Positions 1 through 4,670 of a stretch of 6,022 nt of DNA are shown one piece after another (the stretch's first letter is position 1; every line of letters starts with the position of its first letter). The notes below the pieces were generated by a model that saw only the letters and a program-made list of their open reading frames with translations, was not told the DNA's origin and searched no databases. Location of the stretch: positions 1 to 6,022 of the forward strand of contig JBJHDF010000058.1 of the NCBI GenBank assembly GCA_050486405.1, in the 5' to 3' direction. The translations under genes and the position numbers were made by a program. Source of the stretch: JBJHDF01 sp050486405. GTDB taxonomy: Bacteria; Pseudomonadota; Gammaproteobacteria; Pseudomonadales; Cellvibrionaceae.

Positions 1-1
1 G

Positions 2-430
2 CTGGTACTGGACACCAACGTCGTCGCCTCGGCGCTCTTGTGGGGCGGCACTCCAGGGCAATTGCTCACTGCCGCCCATGAAAGGCGCATTGCACTGTTT
101 ACCAGCGCCCCACTCCTGGCCGAACTTACCGACATACTTGGCCGGAACAAGTTTGCACCAAAGATTGCTGCCTCCAAATTCTCCCCCGAACAACTTGTCG
201 AGCGTTATGCCATGCTGGCCTCGCCCGTATACCCAGCATCAATATCCCGCACGGTGCGCGACCCTGATGACGATGCCGTCCTGGCCACCGCCATCGCGGC
301 AAGAGCCACACTGATCGCCACTGGCGATAAGGACTTGCTGTCATTGCACCCCTGGCAAGGGATTCATATCCTCAATGCCAAAGACGCCTTGCATCATGTT
401 ATCGAGGCGAACAACAATATCCGAGATTAA
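2..430 (+). CDS. PIN-domain ribonuclease toxin (type II TA), 5' end cut by window edge
   Basis: The frame is open from base 2 and reads LVLDTNVVASALLWGG at once, the hallmark start of a PIN domain with its first metal-binding Asp; only one or a few N-terminal residues should be missing. Other acidic residues sit where PIN nucleases need them: Glu in LLAELTDIL, the Asp cluster in VRDPDDDAVLATA, and Asp in IATGDKDLL. The 142 visible codons match the usual length of the 'putative toxin-antitoxin system toxin component, PIN family' group (COG1569 type). Members of this family are Mg-dependent RNases that are held inactive by a small antitoxin, normally encoded directly upstream, which here would lie outside the window. 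An internal TTG at 38 would remove the catalytic Asp and is not the true start. The stop is 33 bases before the next gene, on the same strand. Family assignment is firm; toxicity and target RNA are inferred. Confidence 0.85.
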   Translation: MVLDTNVVASALLWGGTPGQLLTAAHERRIALFTSAPLLAELTDILGRNKFAPKIAASKFSPEQLVERYAMLASPVYPASISRTVRDPDDDAVLATAIAARATLIATGDKDLLSLHPWQGIHILNAKDALHHVIEANNNIRD

Positions 431-463
431 CCGAACAAGGCGCACTTCCGACAAGGACAGCCC

Positions 464-1520
464 ATGCACTTACACTACTGGATAATGACCCTGCTCAGCC
501 TGCCGGCCGCTCTCTGTAAAACCCTTCTATCTCTGGTCCACAAAATTCTGGTCGCATCCCGCATCATCGTCTTGCTCAAATTGTACAAACCATCGCACAG
601 ACTTCACGGCTTTGGAAAAGCCAAAATTCAGACAGAAGATCAAAAACCGGATTTTATTGATCCGTCCAAGCGTGGCGGGAAGTTCCGTCCCAAGCCCGAA
701 CGGGTTCTGCGCAAAGTCATCCGCTATTGTGCCCTCAATCCTCACGGTAGCCTGCGCGATATACGGGATCAGTTCAATCGCAGTGAGGTCCTCCGCTCCG
801 GTGAAACCGTCAGCCATACCTACGTGGGCAGGGTACGCCACAAGCATGCCCATGACATCGGCCTGTTGAAGAAGGAGTACCACAACCGCCGCCCCAAGCC
901 CGTACCTCTGCATCTAATCTGGGCCTCTGACTTGACGTTTTGCACCGACAACCACGGCAACAGCCAACCCATCCTCGGCCTGCTGGAACACGCCAGCCGG
1001 GCTTGTCTGACACTGAAGGCTTTACCCAACAAAACCTCGGCCACGCTGCTACGTACTCTGGCCGATGTAATCGAGCTTTTGGGTCAGAAACCCAAATTCC
1101 TCAGAACGGACAATGAGCCCGTCTTTACCAGCCGGGCTTTTCGATTTGGATTGTGGCTGGTAGGTATCATACACCAGACCACAGAGGTGGCGTCGCCTTG
1201 GCAGAACGGGAAGATGGAGCGGTTTATTTACAAGGATGTAATGTATGCAGGTTTTGCAGGAGCGAAAACCTGCTTTCGGGATACTCAAAAGCAAGGCCAG
1301 AGGAATGGTATTTCAGACGGCGGAAGAACTTAACCAGCACCTCCTGTCTTTCGTATTCTGGTATAACAACATCCGGCCACACGGCTATCTGGATGGCCTG
1401 ACGCCTTACGAAAGCTATCACAAACAAAGCATTACCTATGCCCGTCCGGGGCAGGACGAGCCGATGTTCTTCAGTGCCTGGCAGGGCCGCTTGACGGGTT
1501 TTTGGTTTCGGCGGGAGTAG
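464..1520 (+). pseudogene. DDE (rve-type) integrase/transposase, frameshifted by a 49-base insertion
   Basis: The first part (464-1225, 254 codons) carries a basic helix-turn-helix-like stretch (about residues 70-106) and then an integrase catalytic core: Asp156 in WASDLTF, Asp216 in FLRTDNEPVF and Glu252 in WQNGKMERF. The 35 residues between the last two give the classical DD(35)E spacing. Just after ERF the frame loses homology and ends at 1333. The typical C-terminal part (FGILKSKAR, LLSFVFWYNNIRPHG, LDGLTPYE) resumes one frame on, at 1275, and ends at 1520. Joining 1225 to 1275 gives a 335-residue protein, so the gene is most simply read as intact once with a later 49-base insertion. A Shine-Dalgarno AAGGA at 453-457 sits 6 bases before the ATG. 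The first 45 residues are unusually hydrophobic for a transposase. I found no terminal inverted repeats that would define its parent element, and I cannot name the IS family. The broken form still has the DDE triad but lacks the C-terminal part. Confidence 0.8.
1226..1274. repeat. 49-base insertion with a perfect 9-bp inverted repeat inside the integrase gene
   Basis: This segment has no counterpart in the reading frame of the surrounding transposase. Deleting it restores ERF-FGILKSKAR across the junction and the +1 frame change (49 = 3x16+1). It contains GCAGGTTTT (1247-1255), a 9-base loop GCAGGAGCG, and AAAACCTGC (1265-1273), a perfect stem. An alternative shorter pairing is CGAAA (1263-1267) with TTTCG (1274-1278). 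A TAA at 1239-1241 blocks the downstream frame inside the segment, which argues against a simple one-base indel. The GNAGGAGCGA core with a following inverted repeat is reminiscent of REP-type palindromes of gammaproteobacteria, but that likeness is only by eye. Confidence 0.5.
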
Positions 1521-1664
1521 CCGGCCAAGCGGAACGGAAGTTGCCCGATCAAAGCAAGGCCACCTGTAAAGCGGGGCAGCCGGGGGAAGCTCGTCTGGCA
1601 GCGGGATTTTGAGGAGTCGGGACTCAGCTTTTCAGAAAGCTGGGAGAAATTTTCCGATTTCTCG
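1521..1664. other. Gene-free spacer between the broken integrase and the IS256 element
   Basis: About 145 bases with no supported gene on either strand. The first 100 bases show nothing I can name. The last 45 hold a cluster of stem-loops, listed separately. No inverted repeat matching the region upstream of the integrase gene was found, so the right end of that presumed element is not visible here. Confidence 0.6.
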
Positions 1665-1668
1665 GAAA
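1625..1668. repeat. Stem-loop cluster with two mutually exclusive hairpins
   Basis: The first hairpin is perfect: CAGCTTT (1625-1631), loop TCAG, AAAGCTG (1636-1642). Directly after it come two overlapping alternatives. One is GAGAAAT (1644-1650) with ATTTCTC (1657-1663). The other is TTTCCGA (1651-1657) with TCGGAAA (1662-1668). They share bases and cannot form together. The cluster ends at the insertion point of the IS256 element. There is no following T-run on the plus strand, so a simple rho-independent terminator is not supported, although it lies in the place where a terminator of the integrase gene would be expected. Confidence 0.5.
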
Positions 1669-1672
1669 GGAA
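1665..1672. repeat. Left target-site duplication of the IS256 element (GAAAGGAA)
   Basis: GAAAGGAA here is identical to 4521-4528, and each copy directly abuts a terminus of the element. Eight base pairs is a normal duplication length for the IS256 family. The exact match at both symmetrical positions fixes the element's ends. Confidence 0.75.
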
Positions 1673-1696
1673 GGTAGTGTTCATAAATCTGTGTCA
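1673..1696 (+). repeat. IS256 left terminal inverted repeat
   Basis: It matches the reverse complement of 4497-4520 at 18 of 24 positions. Two blocks are perfectly conserved, GTGTTCA (1677-1683) and CTGTGTCA (1689-1696), and the middle five bases vary. The outermost base is G on both ends. These blocks are presumably the transposase-binding and cleavage parts. Confidence 0.8.
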
Positions 1697-1708
1697 TTTC
1701 CCTACACT
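1680..1708 (+). promoter_or_regulatory. Possible weak promoter of the IS256 transposase
   Basis: TTCATA (1680-1685) and TACACT (1703-1708) are separated by 17 bases, and each matches the sigma-70 consensus at four of six positions. The start codon lies 22 bases beyond the -10. The -35 overlaps the terminal inverted repeat, an arrangement common in insertion sequences because bound transposase can repress its own promoter. The match is weak and the call is tentative. Confidence 0.3.
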
Positions 1709-1729
1709 GTCCCAAACAGGAGATGACCT

Positions 1730-2722
1730 ATGCCACGCCATGACATCCAATTCGACATTGATAAAGCCCTCCAAGACCTGAAAGACGGCAAGCCCATGAA
1801 CGGCCAGGACGGCTTTTTGACCCCTTTGATCAAGCAGTTGACCGAGGCGGCCCTGAAAGCCGAGCAGGAGCAGCATATTGCCTCTGACACGACTCCCAAC
1901 CGCAAGAACGGCTACACCTCCAAGACCGTCAAGTCTACCTCTGGCAGCTTTGAACTGGATACCCCCAGAGACCGCGCTGGCACCTTCGAGCCGCAGTTCG
2001 TCAAGAAAAACCAGACTCATTTGACCGATGATCTGGAGCGCAAGATCCTGGCCCTGTATGCCCATGGCAACAGCTACCAGGACATCCGTGAACACCTCAA
2101 AGACTTCTACGGCATCGATTTTTCCAACGGTACGCTCAATGCCGTCACCGACAAACTGCTGCCCGAACTGGAAAGCTGGCGCGAACGCGATCTCGATCCA
2201 ATCTACCCTATCGTCTGGCTTGATGCCATCCATTACAAAATCAAGGAAAACGGCCGGTTTGTCAGCAAAGCCGTTTACACCATTCTTGCCCTCAATATTG
2301 AAGGAAAGAAGGAACTGCTCGGCCTGTACCTATCCGATGCCGAAGGTGCTCATTACTGGCTCAGTGTGCTCACAGACCTTCAGAATCGTGGGGTTCAGGA
2401 TATCCTGATCGCCTGTGTAGACGGCCTCAAGGGGTTTCCCGAAGCCATCGAAACCATTTATCCCAACACTGAGGTGCAACTGTGCATCATCCATCAAATC
2501 CGCAATTCAATAAAGTACATCGGCTCTCGAAATCAAAAGGCTTTCATGAGCGATCTGAAAGCCGTTTACAAGGCCGCCACCAAAAATGCTGCGGAAACCG
2601 CGCTCAATGAACTGGAAGCCAAGTGGGGAAAACAGTACCCCGTAGTCATCCGATCCTGGCGCAACAAGTGGGACAACCTATCGGTGTACTTCAAGTATCC
2701 CGAAGATGTCCGAAAAGCCATC
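1730..2722 (+). pseudogene. IS256-family transposase, N-terminal part (residues 1-331) cut by IS3 insertion
   Basis: IS256-type (Mutator-like) transposase. The start ATG at 1730 has AGGAG at 1718-1722, 7 bases upstream. Seen in order: N-terminal DNA-binding region with RKNGYTSKTVKS (58-69), a helical region with LYAHGNSYQDIREHL (109-123), first catalytic Asp165 in VWLDAIHYK, second Asp231 in ACVDGLKGFPEAI, and the family's C-x2-H in LCIIHQIRNS (Cys252, His255). Coding sequence matches the family up to VRKAI (331), where the IS3 element begins. The open frame continues to 2788 and adds 21 foreign residues from IS3 DNA. The catalytic Glu is on the other fragment, so this piece cannot catalyse transposition; it could still bind the ends. 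Confidence 0.92.
2720..2722. repeat. Target-site duplication ATC of the IS3 element (left copy)
   Basis: ATC at 2720-2722 is repeated at 4154-4156. The family sequence KAIYTTNA needs only one ATC (Ile) between GCC and TAC, so the second copy is the 3-bp duplication made on insertion, as expected of IS3-family elements. Confidence 0.8.
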
Positions 2723-2734
2723 AGAGGTGGACCC
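2723..2734 (+). repeat. IS3-element terminal inverted repeat, orfB-side end
   Basis: AGAGGTGGACCC pairs with the reverse complement of 4142-4153 (AGAGGTGGCCCC) with a single mismatch. Beyond it the two ends diverge until a second, subterminal repeat at 2763-2779 and 4106-4122. Confidence 0.75.
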
Positions 2735-2762
2735 TTCTCTTTGAACAACCAAACGGCGCCTA

Positions 2763-2779
2763 TAAGTGATCATCCTGCT
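2763..2779 (+). repeat. Subterminal inverted repeat of the IS3 element, orfB-side copy
   Basis: TAAGTGATCATCCTGCT matches the reverse complement of 4106-4122 at 15 of 17 positions. It starts 41 bases from this end, whereas its partner starts 32 bases from the other end, so the two are offset by 9 bases, close to one turn of DNA. A likely role is an internal transposase-binding site; this is inference. Confidence 0.55.
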
Positions 2780-2823
2780 GGTTGCTAACATTGTGCATTG
2801 TGCTGTGGAGCTTGTGGGCGATA

Positions 2824-2902
2824 GCCTCAAGCGTGTGGGTAAGTCGTGGGCAACGCCTGGCGTTGTCCATGGCTTATCCACACAGCCCGAAGGGCTTGAG
2901 GC
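2824..2902 (+). repeat. Very long stem-loop in the non-coding tail of the IS3 element
   Basis: The upper helix pairs 2833-2856 with 2860-2883 without any bulge: 24 pairs around a 3-base loop centred on 2858. Twenty are Watson-Crick pairs and four (at 2839, 2844, 2846 and 2850) are G-U pairs when the plus strand is read as RNA. The base helix is GCCTCAAGC (2824-2832) with GCTTGAGGC (2894-2902), with a 10-base bulge (2884-2893). On the minus strand the four wobbles become A-C mismatches, so the fold favours plus-strand RNA or a DNA cruciform. No T-run follows it in either direction that would make it a standard terminator. Confidence 0.7.
2874..2882 (+). promoter_or_regulatory. Perfect DnaA-box sequence TTATCCACA
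   Basis: TTATCCACA equals the consensus DnaA box. It lies in the right arm of the long stem-loop, and the opposite arm carries the near-match TGTGGGTAA (2834-2842). Some insertion sequences carry DnaA sites near an end (IS50 is the known case). Whether DnaA binds here is untested, and a 9-mer may occur by chance. Confidence 0.4.
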
Positions 2903-2936
2903 GGTCCGAAGGAATCGTCCACAAATCCACAGCCGG

Positions 2937-3767
2937 CTACGCCGCCTGAGCCAGCTCGGGCGACAGTTGGTAGTAAAACTCATCCGGTGTTTGCCTGTCC
3001 AGACTCGAATGAGGGCGACCGCTGTTGTACCACCCCAGGTAACGGGCAATACCCTGCCTGGCCTCGCTCACACTGCCATAGGCGCGCAGGTACACTTCCT
3101 CGTACTTGACGCTACGCCAAAGGCGCTCGACGAAGACGTTATCTCGCCAGCAGCCCTTGCCGTCCATACTGATGCGAATGCCTTCGGCTTTCAGAACTGA
3201 GGTAAACGCCTCGCTGGTAAACTGGCTACCCTGATCCGTGTTGAATATCTCCGGGCGGCCATAACGAGCCATGGCCTCTTGCAGCGCTTCCAGGCAGAAG
3301 TCTGTCTCCATGGTGATCGATACCCGGTGGGCCAGAACCTTGCGGCTGGCCCAGTCCAGTACGGCACACAGGTAGACAAACCCCTTGGCCATGGGAATGT
3401 AGGTAATGTCCATAGCCCACACCTGATTGGGGCGATCAATGATCACATCGCGCAGCAGGTAGGGATACAACTTGTGTCCCTTGCCGGTCAGCGTGGTGCG
3501 TGGCCGGCTGTACAGTGCCTGGATGCCCATGCGGCGCATCAGGGTGCGCACCCGCTTGCGGCCCACGGTATAGCCTTCACTGCGCAACAGATCACGCAGC
3601 ATCCGGCTGCCGGCGAAGGGGTGGTCCATGTGCAACTGGTCCATGCGGCGCATCAGTTCCAGATCTTCCTGGGATGCGCTCCTCGGCAGGTAGTACACCG
3701 TGCCGCGGGCAATCTCCAGCAACTGGGCCTGCCGCGTGATGGACAGCTTGTGGTTGCGGTCAATCAT
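2937..3767 (-). CDS. IS3-family transposase OrfB (rve integrase core)
   Basis: A 276-residue protein with the usual OrfB layout: an N-terminal HTH_21-like region (HPFAGSRMLRDLLRSEGY, about 49-66, then RTLMRRMGIQALY), followed by the catalytic core. Catalytic residues are Asp120 in VWAMDITYIP, Asp178 in FNTDQGSQFTS and Glu214 in WRDNVFVERLWRSVKYE. The 35 residues between the last two give DD(35)E. The end GWYNSGRPHSSLDRQTPDEFYY is typical. The ATG overlaps the orfA stop (ATGA, 3767-3764). The frame is open, without a stop, back to the slippery site, so the active enzyme is expected to be an OrfAB fusion of about 376 residues. It catalyses copy-out transposition through a circular intermediate in this family. 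The gene looks intact. Confidence 0.93.
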   Translation of the reverse strand: MIDRNHKLSITRQAQLLEIARGTVYYLPRSASQEDLELMRRMDQLHMDHPFAGSRMLRDLLRSEGYTVGRKRVRTLMRRMGIQALYSRPRTTLTGKGHKLYPYLLRDVIIDRPNQVWAMDITYIPMAKGFVYLCAVLDWASRKVLAHRVSITMETDFCLEALQEAMARYGRPEIFNTDQGSQFTSEAFTSVLKAEGIRISMDGKGCWRDNVFVERLWRSVKYEEVYLRAYGSVSEARQGIARYLGWYNSGRPHSSLDRQTPDEFYYQLSPELAQAA

Positions 3768-4066
3768 GGCCTTGCGCTCAGCCTTCCCGCTTTGGTGAGC
3801 GCACTTTCTAAAAAATCGTTTTCCAGCGTCAACTGTCCGATTTTGGCGTGCAGGGCCTTGATATCGACCTCGGGCTCGGCTTTGCCGGTGCCGCCGAAGG
3901 CTTCGGCGGCGTTACCCAGCAACTGGTTCTTCCAGTCGATAATCTGGTTCTGGTGCAGATCAAACTCCTGGGAGAGTTCAGCCAGCGTTTTATCGCCCTT
4001 GACGGCGGCCAGCGCCACCTTGGCCTTGAAGGCCGGGGAATGTTTACGACGGGGTCTTCTGCTCAT
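3764..4066 (-). CDS. IS3-family OrfA (helix-turn-helix, end-binding subunit)
   Basis: A 100-residue protein starting MSRRPRRKHSPAFKAKVAL, the standard HTH_8/orfA opening. The helix-turn-helix spans about residues 23-48 (TLAELSQEFDLHQNQIIDWK). It is followed by a leucine-zipper-like coiled coil (IKALHAKIGQLTLENDFLESAL, about 69-90) used for multimerisation. The ATG at 4066 has AGGAG (4079-4075 on the minus strand), 8 bases away. In this family OrfA recognises the element's ends and regulates transposition, while OrfAB does catalysis. A T TTT TTA heptamer lies in its last codons, and the stop overlaps the orfB start by one base-shifted ATGA. Confidence 0.92.
   Translation of the reverse strand: MSRRPRRKHSPAFKAKVALAAVKGDKTLAELSQEFDLHQNQIIDWKNQLLGNAAEAFGGTGKAEPEVDIKALHAKIGQLTLENDFLESALTKAGRLSARP
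3809..3815 (-). promoter_or_regulatory. Slippery heptamer T TTT TTA for -1 frameshift orfA to orfB
   Basis: On the minus strand the sequence is T TTT TTA, in the correct phase of orfA (GAT TTT TTA, codons for Asp-Phe-Leu). OrfB is in the -1 frame, and no stop occurs between this site and the orfB ATG 42 bases on. This fits programmed -1 frameshifting, the known way IS3 elements make OrfAB. The ATGA overlap downstream gives a second route, translational coupling, to free OrfB. Confidence 0.65.
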
Positions 4067-4105
4067 TTTTTGTACTCCTGCTGGGCGCTATTCGCGCCGG
4101 TTGGG

Positions 4106-4122
4106 AGCAGTATAATCACTTA
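4106..4122 (-). repeat. Subterminal inverted repeat of the IS3 element, orfA-side copy
   Basis: The reverse complement, TAAGTGATTATACTGCT, matches 2763-2779 at 15 of 17 positions. It starts 32 bases inside the orfA-side terminus and contains the -10 of the orfA promoter. Confidence 0.55.
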
Positions 4123-4136
4123 GACTGGTGTGCAAA
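4109..4136 (-). promoter_or_regulatory. Promoter of the IS3 orfA-orfB operon
   Basis: Read on the minus strand: -35 TTTGCA (4136-4131), 16-base spacer, -10 TATACT (4114-4109), which matches the consensus at five of six positions. Transcription would start near 4102, leaving about 36 bases of leader before the ATG. The leader holds a GC-rich hairpin, GGCGC (4084-4088) with GCGCC (4094-4098), just upstream of the ribosome site. The -10 lies within the subterminal repeat 4106-4122, so transposase binding there would repress transcription. Confidence 0.6.
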
Positions 4137-4141
4137 AATCC

Positions 4142-4153
4142 GGGGCCACCTCT
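4142..4153 (-). repeat. IS3-element terminal inverted repeat, orfA-side end
   Basis: It is the reverse complement partner of 2723-2734, 11 of 12 positions identical. The end at 4153 is fixed because the IS256 transposase reading frame resumes with the duplicated ATC at 4154. Confidence 0.75.
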
Positions 4154-4375
4154 ATCTACACCACCAATGCCGTAGAAGCCGTGCACCGCCAGTTCCGAAA
4201 ACTCACCAAAACCAAAGGCGGCTTTGCCAACGAGAACAGCCTGTTGAAGTTACTTTACGCCGGTGTGCTCAGCGCCTCGGAAAGATGGACCCATCCGGTG
4301 CAGGACTGGAACCTGACACTATCCCAGATGGTCATTCACTTCGAGGGTCGGCTAGAGCCGTACCTGGATATTTAA
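4154..4375 (+). pseudogene. IS256-family transposase, C-terminal part (residues 332-403)
   Basis: The sequence resumes with YTTNAVEAVHRQFRKLTKTKGG, the most conserved block of IS256 transposases. It holds the third catalytic residue, Glu338 in full-length numbering (TTNAVEA). It ends with LTLSQMVIHFEGRLEPYLDI, typical of the family's C-terminus. The frame agrees with 1730-2722 once the IS3 element and one ATC (4154-4156) are removed, giving 403 residues with no other damage. An open frame beginning with GTG at 4130, inside the IS3 end, could in principle give a short fragment, but there is no good ribosome site in front of it. Confidence 0.9.
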
Positions 4376-4406
4376 CCCAATCCCTATTTGCGTTACACTG
4401 AAGCCG

Positions 4407-4461
4407 CTGAGCGGGGGTAAGGGTTCTGGCTCGAAGAGCCAGGTTCATTGCCCCCGATCAG
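4407..4461 (+). repeat. Stem-loop in the 3' non-coding tail of the IS256 element
   Basis: The outer arms are CTGAGCGGGGG (4407-4417) and CCCCCGATCAG (4451-4461), 10 of 11 complementary. Inside is a perfect hairpin, CTGGCTC (4426-4432), loop GAA, GAGCCAG (4436-4442). It lies 32 bases after the transposase stop. It may end or stabilise the transposase transcript; no T-run follows directly, so it is not a standard terminator. Confidence 0.5.
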
Positions 4462-4496
4462 TGGCCAACAAGCGAAGCGCGTTAGCTTACTTTTAT

Positions 4497-4520
4497 TGAC
4501 ACAGAATATTGAACACCCTC
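4497..4520 (-). repeat. IS256 right terminal inverted repeat
   Basis: The reverse complement begins GAGGGTGTTCA and ends CTGTGTCA, matching the left end at 18 of 24 positions. The element ends at 4520, directly before the second GAAAGGAA copy. Confidence 0.8.
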
Positions 4521-4528
4521 GAAAGGAA
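4521..4528. repeat. Right target-site duplication of the IS256 element (GAAAGGAA)
   Basis: It is identical to 1665-1672. Removing the element and one copy joins the stem-loop cluster (1625-1668) almost directly to the terminator at 4534-4567. Confidence 0.75.
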
Positions 4529-4533
4529 AGGAG

Positions 4534-4567
4534 AAAAATCCGGCAGGTTTTTCAAAAAGTGCCGGAT
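4534..4567 (-). terminator. Rho-independent terminator of the toxin-immunity operon
   Basis: On the minus strand ATCCGGCA (4567-4560) pairs perfectly with TGCCGGAT (4545-4538). The 14-base interior can itself pair T5 with A5. A run of five T (4538-4534, the first shared with the stem) follows. It lies 104 bases downstream of the immunity-gene stop and points the same way. On the plus strand no T-run follows, so it is one-directional. Confidence 0.75.
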
Positions 4568-4670
4568 ATCAGACGCCCCAAGTTTGCTTTACAGCTTGCC
4601 AGGACAAAATTGGCGGGCAAGGATACCAAAAAAATAAATCGTTCAAACTTTGAGCAAAAACAGGGAGGCG

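Larger units (their letters stand above)
2723..4153 (-). mobile_element. Complete IS3-family insertion sequence nested in the IS256 element
   Basis: The element is 1431 bases, defined by the flanking ATC duplication and by the exact points where IS256 transposase coding stops and resumes. Termini are AGAGGTGG (2723-2730) and CCACCTCT (4146-4153), extending to 12 bases with one mismatch. It encodes orfA and orfB on the minus strand with all catalytic residues present, a promoter just inside the right-hand end, and a 214-base non-coding tail at the left-hand end. Nothing visible disables it. Its ends do not start with the TG...CA that is frequent in the family. Confidence 0.9.
1673..4520 (+). 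mobile_element. IS256-family insertion sequence, interrupted by an IS3-family element
   Basis: The element spans 2848 bases. Subtracting the nested IS3 copy (1431) and its 3-base target duplication leaves 1414 bases, normal for the family. It has 24-bp imperfect inverted repeats at 1673-1696 and 4497-4520 (18 of 24 identical) and an 8-bp GAAAGGAA duplication on both sides. It carries one gene, a DDE transposase, now in two pieces. The copy sits just outside the terminator of the minus-strand toxin-immunity operon. Since the transposase is split, this copy can move only if an intact relative supplies the enzyme. Confidence 0.85.

Noticed and set aside
527..913. 128-residue minus-strand open frame
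   Set aside because: Antisense to the integrase gene N-terminal half; no ribosome site or domain.
1312..1321. TTCAGACGGC, the reverse complement of the 10-base Neisseria DNA uptake sequence GCCGTCTGAA
   Set aside because: Only one copy in 6 kb, lacking the 12-mer extension, inside a transposase codon stretch (FQTAEEL). Chance occurrence is plausible, and it is not enough to assign the host to Neisseriaceae.
1694..2233. 179-residue minus-strand open frame
   Set aside because: Antisense to the IS256 transposase and covering its promoter and start; no family likeness.
2766..3200. 144-residue plus-strand open frame over the IS3 tail
   Set aside because: It crosses the long stem-loop and then runs antisense to orfB; explained by the high-GC shadow of the transposase.
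3279..4115. 278-residue plus-strand open frame
   Set aside because: It is antisense to the IS3 orfA and orfB genes; its composition is that of a shadow frame with no recognisable domain.
4543..4551. GCAGGTTTT repeated exactly as in the 49-base insertion (1247-1255)
   Set aside because: Only nine bases are shared and the surroundings differ. Here the sequence is part of a terminator stem, so common origin is not supported.
4595..4621. CTTGCC...GGCAAG inverted repeat downstream of the immunity gene
   Set aside because: Six-bp stem with a 15-base loop and no T-run; too weak to call beside the clear terminator at 4534-4567.
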